DNA of 6,121 nucleotides from Nevskiales bacterium. GTDB taxonomy: Bacteria; Pseudomonadota; Gammaproteobacteria; Nevskiales; Nevskiaceae. The notes beneath the pieces were generated by a model. It was not told the DNA's origin. It searched no databases and saw only the letters and a program-made list of their open reading frames with translations. The position numbers were made by a program, and so were the translations under genes. Position 1 is the first letter of the stretch. The number at the start of each line of letters is the position of its first letter. Location: NCBI GenBank assembly GCA_022616655.1, contig JAKEEJ010000100.1, positions 1-6,121 on the forward strand, in the 5' to 3' direction. Positions 1 to 4,405 of this stretch are shown one piece after another.

Positions 1-162
1 GAACAAGTACGGGCTTCCATACCCCCTCGCTCCTCGCGCTCTCGGCGGCGCAAAGTCGTCCAAAAAGCGACGCGGGCATGGATGCCCGCGTGCTGTTGGG
101 GCCCCCATTCAGCGCGACCGAGCCGCGCCACCCGCGTGGGGTATGGAAGCCCGTACTTGTTC
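1..162. repeat. Large imperfect palindrome, MITE-like, with perfect 25-base inverted ends
   Basis: Positions 1-25 and 138-162 are perfect reverse complements over 25 bases. A second perfect 9-bp stem with a 4-base loop (70-78 with 83-91, loop 79-82) lies almost exactly at the centre of the outer pair. Short intermediate arms also match (41-45 with 118-122, 48-51 with 112-115), so the whole segment could fold as one long interrupted hairpin. Short open frames across it have no recognisable domain and look accidental. The outer repeat begins at the first base of the window, so the element may extend further left. Possible identities are a non-autonomous mobile element, a dispersed intergenic palindrome family, or a structured transcript. 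Which one cannot be decided from a single copy. Confidence 0.6.
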
Positions 163-164
163 GA

Positions 165-182
165 GCCCGGCTATAGCCGGGC
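165..182. repeat. Perfect 18-base palindrome
   Basis: The bases GCCCGGCTATAGCCGGGC are their own reverse complement. The palindrome begins three bases after the 162-base inverted-repeat element ends and belongs to the same run of palindromes. It has no loop, so it is either a two-fold protein site or the core of a longer cruciform. No U-tract follows on either strand, so it is not an intrinsic terminator. Confidence 0.6.
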
Positions 183-223
183 GAGTTTACGGGCGTCCCC
201 CGAGTTCCGAGCGGTCGAGGGCA

Positions 224-249
224 TCCCGCACCGACGACTCGGTGCGGGA
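224..249. repeat. Perfect 11-bp hairpin with 4-base loop
   Basis: TCCCGCACCGA (224-234) pairs perfectly with 239-249 around the loop CGAC (235-238). It sits in the gene-free stretch downstream of uppS. Neither strand has a T-run after the stem. It is probably part of a composite intergenic repeat with its palindromic neighbours rather than a terminator. Confidence 0.6.
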
Positions 250-267
250 CGGTGCAGTGGAGTCCTG

Positions 268-320
268 TTTCTTTGGTGACTTTCTTTGCGCCAAAGAAAG
301 TCACCCGCCCGTCAGGGCGG
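268..320. repeat. TTTCTTTG-box hairpin block downstream of uppS
   Basis: The octamer TTTCTTTG occurs at 268-275 and 281-288 and in inverted form (CAAAGAAA) at 292-299. Bases 275-287 and 293-305 form a perfect 13-bp stem around the loop GCGCC. It abuts a second hairpin, CCGCCC (305-310) with GGGCGG (315-320), loop GTCA. From general familiarity, similar TTTCTTTGG...CCAAAGAAAGT blocks recur between genes of many proteobacteria, so I infer a dispersed repeat. On the minus strand the 305-320 hairpin is followed by a pyrimidine-rich GTGACTTTCTTT, so a weak terminator for uppS is possible but not typical. Confidence 0.5.
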
Positions 321-333
321 AAAAGAAGTTGCG

Positions 334-1065
334 TCATGCCGCCTCCGGCACGAGACCGAAGCGCCGTTCGCGGCCGGCAAACCAGCCCAGGGCCTGGACA
401 AAGTCGTGCTCGGCAAAATCCGGCCACAGCGTCTCGGTGAAATACAGCTCGGTGTAGGCCAGAGGCCACAGCAGAAAATTGCTGATGCGCCGCTCACCTC
501 CCGTACGGATCAGCAGATCCACCGACGGCAGGCCGGCCGTTTGCAGATGGGCTTCCAGGTTTTCGGCATTCAGCACGAGACCCTGTCGCTGGCAAGCCTC
601 GGCGGCCTGCAGAATGTCCCACCGGCCGCTGTAACCCACCGCCACGGTGAGGTGCAGGGCCCCGTTGCGGACGGTTTTGGCCTCGGCAGTCCGCATCAAC
701 TGACGCAAGTCGGCCGGGAAACTGGAGTGTTCGCCGATAAACCGCAGGCGGATATCGTTTTCACGCAGCGCCTTCAGTTCTTTCGAGAGGGTGTGCAAAA
801 ACAACTGCATCAACAGACGGACTTCGGTGTCGGGCCGTTGCCAGTTTTCCTGGCTGAAGGCGAACACGGTCAGCGCTTCGATCCGGTACCGGCGACTGGC
901 ACGCACGAGGCGACGCGCGCTCCGCAATCCGGCGCGGTGTCCGAAACTGCGCGGACGGCCGCGGAGGCTCGCCCAGCGGCCGTTGCCGTCCATGATGACG
1001 GCCACGTGACGCGGAACGGGAACGGCCGGCTCGGACGTCTTTAGAACTGAGGAAGTCATTGTCAT
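334..1065 (-). CDS. uppS: (2Z,6E)-farnesyl-diphosphate-specific undecaprenyl diphosphate synthase
   Basis: This cis-prenyltransferase condenses eight isopentenyl diphosphates onto farnesyl diphosphate to make undecaprenyl diphosphate, the precursor of the lipid carrier for peptidoglycan and other wall polymers; it acts at the inner face of the cytoplasmic membrane. The 243-residue product is close to the 253 of E. coli. Visible motifs are HVAVIMDGNGRWA (20-32) with the Mg-binding Asp26, FGHRAG (41-46) with His43, SQENWQRP (71-78) with Asn74 and Arg77, and IRTGGERRISNFLLW (186-200), followed by Glu206, the counterpart of the second Mg ligand. One deviation is GYSGR (144-148) where the family usually has NYGGR. 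The start is the upstream one of two close ATGs (1065 and 1059); neither has a good Shine-Dalgarno. It lies 88 bases after frr. The usual downstream partner cdsA is not adjacent; a palindromic gene-free stretch follows instead. Confidence 0.97.
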   Translation of the reverse strand: MTMTSSVLKTSEPAVPVPRHVAVIMDGNGRWASLRGRPRSFGHRAGLRSARRLVRASRRYRIEALTVFAFSQENWQRPDTEVRLLMQLFLHTLSKELKALRENDIRLRFIGEHSSFPADLRQLMRTAEAKTVRNGALHLTVAVGYSGRWDILQAAEACQRQGLVLNAENLEAHLQTAGLPSVDLLIRTGGERRISNFLLWPLAYTELYFTETLWPDFAEHDFVQALGWFAGRERRFGLVPEAA

Positions 1066-1074
1066 TGCCGGCTT

Positions 1075-1149
1075 GGAGTCGGGGATCGGGAGTCGGGAGT
1101 CGGAAAAAACACGCGCGCTTTTGACCCCCGGCTCCTGGCCCCTGACCCC
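1075..1149. repeat. Opposed 7-base repeat arrays between frr and uppS
   Basis: The plus strand carries four tandem heptads of the form GG(A/G)(G/A)TCG at 1075-1102. After the 19-base spacer 1103-1121 come four more heptads at 1122-1149, consensus TGACCCC on the plus strand, which is GGGGTCA on the minus strand. The two arrays are variants of one heptad in opposite orientation and fill nearly the whole 88-base frr-uppS gap. In the minus-strand transcript the arms can pair (GGGGGTC with GACTCCC) around an A-run, a GCGCGC core and a six-T run. This could slow or partly end transcription before uppS, but it is not a standard terminator because more stem lies beyond the T-run. Confidence 0.7.
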
Positions 1150-1153
1150 CGCT

Positions 1154-1711
1154 TCATAGCGACAGCGTCTCCTTTTCCTTGCCGCTCATCGCTTCGTCCA
1201 CCCTGGCGATGTACTGATCGGTGAATTTCTGGACGTCGGCGGCAGCCCGTTTCTCGTCGTCGGTACTGATCTGCTTGTTCTTGAGGAGCTCCTTGACCTC
1301 CTGCAGTGCATCGCGCCGGATGTTGCGGATCGAGACCCGCGCCTGTTCGGCCTCCTGCTTCACCACTTTAACCAGTTCCCGGCGGCGCTCTTCGGTCAAC
1401 GCCGGCATGACGATACGGATCACCGTGCCCGCGGTATTGGGGGTGATGCCCAGGTCCGAAGCGAGGATGGCCTTTTCAACCGGCCCCACCTGAGTTTTCT
1501 CCCAGGGCGTGATGCTGATCGTGCGGGCATCCTCCACCACCACGCTGGCGACCTGCGACACCGGCACCTCGGAACCGTAGTAATCCACCTTGAGGTGGTC
1601 CACCAGCGAGGCGCTGGCCCGGCCCGTACGCAGGCGGGCGTATCCGTGTTTGAGCGTGTCCACGCTTTTGGACATCCGGGCTGCGGCTTCTTTTCTGATG
1701 GCGTCGAGCAT
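1154..1711 (-). CDS. frr: Ribosome recycling factor (RRF)
   Basis: RRF acts with EF-G to split the post-termination 70S ribosome. From the ATG at 1711 the product has 185 residues, the E. coli length, and it aligns without gaps to the E. coli sequence as I recall it. The LTEERR motif ends at Arg110, and Arg129 and Arg132 of the ribosome-binding helix fall at the same numbers. The layout is the usual one: an N-terminal helix (about 1-29), a beta domain II (about 31-104; RTGRAS at 28-33, VEKAILASDLG at 78-88), then two long helices of domain I. Another ATG at 1717 would overlap the pyrH stop as ATGA and add two residues. I prefer 1711 because GGTGAG (1718-1723) lies six bases before it but touches the 1717 codon. 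pyrH ends two bases upstream, so coupling is likely. Confidence 0.97.
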   Translation of the reverse strand: MLDAIRKEAAARMSKSVDTLKHGYARLRTGRASASLVDHLKVDYYGSEVPVSQVASVVVEDARTISITPWEKTQVGPVEKAILASDLGITPNTAGTVIRIVMPALTEERRRELVKVVKQEAEQARVSIRNIRRDALQEVKELLKNKQISTDDEKRAAADVQKFTDQYIARVDEAMSGKEKETLSL

Positions 1712-1713
1712 GT

Positions 1714-2433
1714 TCATCTCACCAGGGTACCGACGTCGCGGGCGCCCCGGATCAGACGCAGCAGATCACCGGGGGTGTTCATGTTGAAAACCCGCAGGGG
1801 AATTTTGTGATCCCGGCACAGTACAATGGCCGTCTGATCCATCACGCCCAGCCGCCGGTCCAGCACGTCGTCGTAGCTCAGTTCAGCGTATTTTTTCGCC
1901 CGCCGGTTTTTCACCGGATCGGCGCTGTAGATCCCGTCCACCTTGGTCGCCTTGAGCAGCAGCTCGGCGTTGATCTCGATGGCGCGCAGACTGGCCGCCG
2001 AATCCGTCGTAAAGAACGGATTCCCGGTTCCGGCGGCAAAAATCACCACCCGCCCCTTCTCCAGGTGCCGGATGGCTTTGCGGCGGATAAAGTCCTCGCA
2101 CACCTCGTTGATGCGGATGGCCGATTGCACGCGCGCTTCCTGGCCGATGCGCTCCAGCGCATCCTGCATGGCCAGTGCGTTGATCACGGTCGCCAGCATG
2201 CCCATCTGGTCGCCGGTCACACGGTCCATGCCGGCGCGGGCCAGACCCTCGCCACGAAAGATGTTGCCGCCGCCCACCACCACCGCCGTCTGGACTCCGA
2301 GACGCACGACCTCCTGAACCTCGGACGCCAGGCGGGACATGACGGAGGGAGAAATGCCGTAGTCCAGATTTCCCATCAGGGCTTCGCCGGACAGTTTGAG
2401 CAGAATGCGTTTATAGGCAGGTTGGGCAGGCAC
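1714..2433 (-). CDS. pyrH: UMP kinase
   Basis: This cytoplasmic hexameric amino-acid-kinase-fold enzyme phosphorylates UMP to UDP with ATP in pyrimidine nucleotide synthesis. From a GTG start at 2433 the product has 239 residues (E. coli 241). Motifs in order are [13 protein letters not shown] (7-19) with phosphate-binding Lys13, [10 protein letters not shown] (52-61), GDQMGMLAT (74-82), [13 protein letters not shown] (135-147) and [13 protein letters not shown] (161-173). The open frame runs further upstream to 2607, but that part has no family similarity and overlaps tsf. The GTG has a strong GAGGAG (2440-2445) at six-base spacing, and the encoded PAQPAYKR fits the E. coli N-terminus. It lies downstream of tsf, separated by an intrinsic terminator, and is almost contiguous with frr. 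Confidence 0.97.
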   Translation of the reverse strand: MPAQPAYKRILLKLSGEALMGNLDYGISPSVMSRLASEVQEVVRLGVQTAVVVGGGNIFRGEGLARAGMDRVTGDQMGMLATVINALAMQDALERIGQEARVQSAIRINEVCEDFIRRKAIRHLEKGRVVIFAAGTGNPFFTTDSAASLRAIEINAELLLKATKVDGIYSADPVKNRRAKKYAELSYDDVLDRRLGVMDQTAIVLCRDHKIPLRVFNMNTPGDLLRLIRGARDVGTLVR

Positions 2434-2439
2434 TCCGCA

Positions 2440-2445
2440 CTCCTC
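2440..2445 (-). promoter_or_regulatory. Shine-Dalgarno fixing the GTG start of pyrH
   Basis: GAGGAG reads on the minus strand at 2445-2440, six bases before the GTG at 2433-2431. It decides the start: the open frame extends about 58 codons upstream, but no in-frame codon there fits UMP kinase. The site lies 21 bases after the T-tract of the terminator hairpin, so the ribosome site closely follows a transcription stop signal. Confidence 0.8.
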
Positions 2446-2465
2446 AAATCCGTAGGGATGACAGA

Positions 2466-2494
2466 CTAAAATAAAGGCCCCGTTGCCGGAGCCT
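2466..2494 (-). terminator. Intrinsic terminator / attenuator between tsf and pyrH
   Basis: On the minus strand AGGCTCCG (2494-2487) pairs with CGGGGCCT (2482-2475), an 8-bp stem with one U-G pair, closed by a GCAA tetraloop of the GNRA type. It is followed at once by TTATTTTAG (2474-2466). This is a textbook Rho-independent terminator. It would end the rpsB-tsf transcript 76 bases after the tsf stop. Only 32 bases separate the T-tract from the pyrH start, and the Shine-Dalgarno occupies part of that, so pyrH transcription probably has to pass through it. Confidence 0.8.
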
Positions 2495-2518
2495 CTGCTC
2501 GAACGCTCTGAGCGCCTG

Positions 2519-2524
2519 ATTCTA
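2519..2524 (-). promoter_or_regulatory. Possible -10 element for pyrH
   Basis: TAGAAT on the minus strand (2524-2519) matches five of six bases of the sigma-70 -10 consensus and lies in the tsf-pyrH gap, upstream of the terminator hairpin. No good -35 hexamer stands at 16-18 bases upstream, and no extended TGn is present. If active it would start RNA near 2512, giving a leader that contains the terminator hairpin and then pyrH. Confidence 0.3.
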
Positions 2525-2569
2525 GCCCGATTTTGTATCCAGCATGACGGCCGCCGCGGAACCCTGCGG

Positions 2570-3406
2570 TTATTTTTCGATGCCCTCGCCCACTTCAAAA
2601 CGCACAAAGCGCGCCACCGAACCGCCGCGGGTCTGGAGCACTTTCTCCACCGTCTGGTCCGGGTCCTTGACGAACGGCTGGCCCAGCAGGCTGACTTCGC
2701 CCAGAAACTTGCGCAAGCGGCCCTCCACCATCTTGGCCACGATCTCGGGCGGCTTGCCGCTGTCGGCGGCCTGTGCCATCAACACCCGGCGCTCGGATTC
2801 ACGAACCGGTTCCGGAATATCGTCCGGCCGGAGGAACTGCGGGCGCGACGCCGCCACGTGCATGGCGATGTCCCGACCCAGCTCGGCATCGCCCTTGTCC
2901 AGGGCCACCACCACACCGATGCGGTTGCCGGCGTGGATGTAGTGCGCCATTGCAGCACCGGCCCGATCCACCACTTCGAATCGGCGCAGCGTAATGTTCT
3001 CACCGACTTTGGCCACCATCGCCTTGCGCCGGTCTTCCACCGTCTGTCCGTCCACCGTGCAGGCGGCCAGCCGCGCCGCGTCCGCAGGACGGTGCTGCAA
3101 GGCGGCGTTGGCCACCGCGGCGGCAAACGCCTGAAAATCCGCGCCCCGGGATACGAAATCGGTCTCGCAATTCAATTCCACCAGGGCCATCGCCGTCGCA
3201 TTTTCGGCCACGGTCACGGTACCGTCGGCCGCCGCGCGGCCGGCTTTTTTCACGGCCTTGGCCTGACCGTCCATGCGCAACTTCTCGATGGCCGCTGGCA
3301 CATCACCGCCGGTGGCCAGCAAGGCTTTGCGGCAGTCCATCATGCCGGCGCCGGTACGTTCGCGCAGTTCCCTGACCTGAACCGCCGAAATGTCCGGACC
3401 GCTCAT
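2570..3406 (-). CDS. tsf: Translation elongation factor Ts (EF-Ts)
   Basis: EF-Ts is the guanine nucleotide exchange factor that releases GDP from EF-Tu. The 278-residue product opens with the UBA-like EF-Tu-binding domain, [19 protein letters not shown] (11-29), followed by the core with TDFV at 82-85, whose Asp-Phe pair inserts near the EF-Tu nucleotide site. Other family blocks are VGENITLRR (134-142), [11 protein letters not shown] (181-191), MVEGRLRKF (226-234) and [12 protein letters not shown] (267-278). The protein stops there, whereas E. coli EF-Ts continues about 14-16 residues as the C-terminal helical module; that part is missing. The ATG at 3406 overlaps the rpsB TGA by four bases and has GGAGG at 3414-3418 with seven-base spacing. 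An intrinsic terminator follows downstream. Confidence 0.97.
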   Translation of the reverse strand: MSGPDISAVQVRELRERTGAGMMDCRKALLATGGDVPAAIEKLRMDGQAKAVKKAGRAAADGTVTVAENATAMALVELNCETDFVSRGADFQAFAAAVANAALQHRPADAARLAACTVDGQTVEDRRKAMVAKVGENITLRRFEVVDRAGAAMAHYIHAGNRIGVVVALDKGDAELGRDIAMHVAASRPQFLRPDDIPEPVRESERRVLMAQAADSGKPPEIVAKMVEGRLRKFLGEVSLLGQPFVKDPDQTVEKVLQTRGGSVARFVRFEVGEGIEK

Positions 3407-4230
3407 TCCGCCGCCTCCGGGCTCTTCACCTTTTTGGGCTTGGTCTCGATCTTGGTTTCCTTCCGGGGCGCACGACCGCGCCTGGGTTTGGCCGCCGCCG
3501 GTTCCTGTCCATCCATTTCCACAAACTCATCACCACGGCTTACGGCATGGGCACCCCGGGCTTCGATCACGGCGTCAGCGACACACTGGACATACGTCTT
3601 GATGGCGCGCGTTGCGTCATCGTTGCCGGGAATCACATAATCAATGCCTTCCGGATCGTTGTTGCTGTCCACGACGGCCACCACGGGGATTCCCAGTTTT
3701 TTCGCCTCGGACACGGCAATTTTCTCGTAGCCGACATCAATGACGAACAGACAGTCCGGCAGACTCTGCAACTCCTGGATACCGCCCAGGCTGTTGCGCA
3801 GTTTTTCCGTTTCGCGCAACTGGTTGAGCTGTTCCTTTTTGGTCAGGCGGTTGAGGGTGCCCTCCGCGATGGACTTCTCCATCTCCGTCAGGCGTTTGAT
3901 CGAGGCCTTGATGGTCTTGAAGTTGGTCAGCGTACCGCCCAACCAGCGCCGCGAGACATGCGGCATGCCGCAACGCCGGGCCTCGGTTTCCATCGCCTCC
4001 TGGGCAGCGCGCTTGGTCCCCACAAACAGGATTTTCCCGCCGTTGGCGGCCAGTTTGCCGATGAAATGGCAGGCGTCCTTGAGCAGCGGCAGCGTCTGCT
4101 CGAGGTTGATGATGTGGATCTTGTTGCGCTGGCCGAAGATGAAAGGCTCCATCTTCGGATTCCAATAGCGCGTGCGATGCCCAAAATGCGCGCCAGCGTC
4201 CAGCAGCTGGCGCATGGTAATAGCGGCCAT
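3403..4230 (-). CDS. rpsB: 30S ribosomal protein S2
   Basis: S2 binds the 30S subunit at the head-body junction late in assembly and is needed for S1 binding. The 275-residue product has all family blocks: [20 protein letters not shown] (6-25), [17 protein letters not shown] (30-46), [11 protein letters not shown] (66-76), [13 protein letters not shown] (95-107), the coiled-coil stretch KRLTEMEKS...LTKKEQ (112-134), NSLGGI (146-151), FVIDV (162-166), [13 protein letters not shown] (181-193) and PGNDDA (201-206). The frame extends 15 codons upstream to 4275, but the ATG at 4230 matches the S2 N-terminus and has GAGGA (4237-4241) at six-base spacing. Compared with E. coli (241 residues) there is a C-terminal tail of about 33 residues (243-275) rich in Lys, Arg, Pro and Ala. 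It heads the rpsB-tsf transcript. Confidence 0.98.
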   Translation of the reverse strand: MAAITMRQLLDAGAHFGHRTRYWNPKMEPFIFGQRNKIHIINLEQTLPLLKDACHFIGKLAANGGKILFVGTKRAAQEAMETEARRCGMPHVSRRWLGGTLTNFKTIKASIKRLTEMEKSIAEGTLNRLTKKEQLNQLRETEKLRNSLGGIQELQSLPDCLFVIDVGYEKIAVSEAKKLGIPVVAVVDSNNDPEGIDYVIPGNDDATRAIKTYVQCVADAVIEARGAHAVSRGDEFVEMDGQEPAAAKPRRGRAPRKETKIETKPKKVKSPEAAE

Positions 4231-4336
4231 GCGATGTCCTCGGGTTGTGCAAACCACACTCTTTTCCCAACTCACCCAAGGGGAATGTGGATGGATTTTC
4301 GGCGGATAAAACCCGCCGCTTCATTGCCTTGCGGCG
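4231..4336 (-). promoter_or_regulatory. Structured rpsB leader, candidate S2 autoregulatory RNA
   Basis: From the predicted start point near 4336 the rpsB leader is about 105 bases and can fold strongly. One stem joins 4290-4281 (CCACATTCCC on the minus strand) to 4268-4264 and 4258-4254, giving two 5-bp helices with a 5-base bulge (4263-4259) and a 12-base loop. Further 5', CCGCCGC (4337-4331) can pair with GCGGCGG (4319-4313). The latter arm can instead pair with 4305-4301 (GGCGG/CCGCC), so these two hairpins exclude each other. In E. coli the same map-rpsB gap carries the leader first described as t44 RNA, through which S2 represses rpsB-tsf. The position fits; I could not check the consensus. 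Confidence 0.5.
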
Positions 4337-4352
4337 GCGCGCTTTATACCAT
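4324..4352 (+). promoter_or_regulatory. Candidate map-glnD promoter
   Basis: TTGCCT (4324-4329) and TACCAT (4347-4352) are separated by 17 bases, each matching four of six consensus bases. The -10 region shares bases 4347-4348 with the -10 of the opposing rpsB promoter, so the two polymerases would compete. The transcript would have a leader of about 47 bases with a small 5-bp hairpin (4365-4369 with 4375-4379). Confidence 0.4.
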
Positions 4353-4371
4353 AGCGCCCCCTGCCCGACAA
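4343..4371 (-). promoter_or_regulatory. rpsB promoter, sigma-70 type with extended -10
   Basis: On the minus strand the -35 is TTGTCG (4371-4366, four of six consensus bases) and the -10 is TATAAA (4348-4343, five of six), with a 17-base spacer and an extended TGG just before the -10. The start point would be near 4336. It is the best promoter in the window, as expected for a ribosomal protein operon, and it overlaps the candidate map promoter on the other strand. Confidence 0.7.
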
Positions 4372-4405
4372 ATGGTCGGCGCGGGACCTCGCTCCCAATC
4401 CCACC

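Noticed and set aside
275..305. 13-bp hairpin as a standard intrinsic terminator for uppS
   Set aside because: On the minus strand it is followed by AAAGAAACAGG, on the plus strand by CGCCCGTC; neither is a U-tract. Kept only as a repeat.
1..333. CRISPR array or tRNA/rRNA gene in the gene-free region
   Set aside because: There are no regularly spaced direct repeats, no cloverleaf with a CCA-type 3' end, and no rRNA-like conserved core.
82..457. Overlapping short plus-strand frames in the left gene-free region
   Set aside because: They run through perfect inverted repeats and into the uppS 3' end, with no plausible ribosome site or domain; they look like translations of repeat DNA.
286..1044. 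252-codon plus-strand open frame antisense to uppS
   Set aside because: It mirrors a clear uppS gene. GC-rich codon bias removes stops on the opposite strand, and the protein has no recognisable domain.
2554..2578. Plus-strand terminator-like CCGC...GCGG stem followed by TTATTTTTC
   Set aside because: The stem is only 4 bp with an 8-base loop, and no plus-strand gene ends there; the T-run is the reverse complement of the tsf 3' end.
2434..2607. Upstream extension of the pyrH frame to 2607
   Set aside because: The extra residues have no resemblance to UMP kinase, overlap tsf and pass through the terminator; the GTG at 2433 has the good ribosome site.
2483..3640. 385-codon plus-strand open frame across tsf and part of rpsB
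   Set aside because: It lies opposite two certain genes, is His/Arg/Gly-rich low-complexity translation, and has no family motif.
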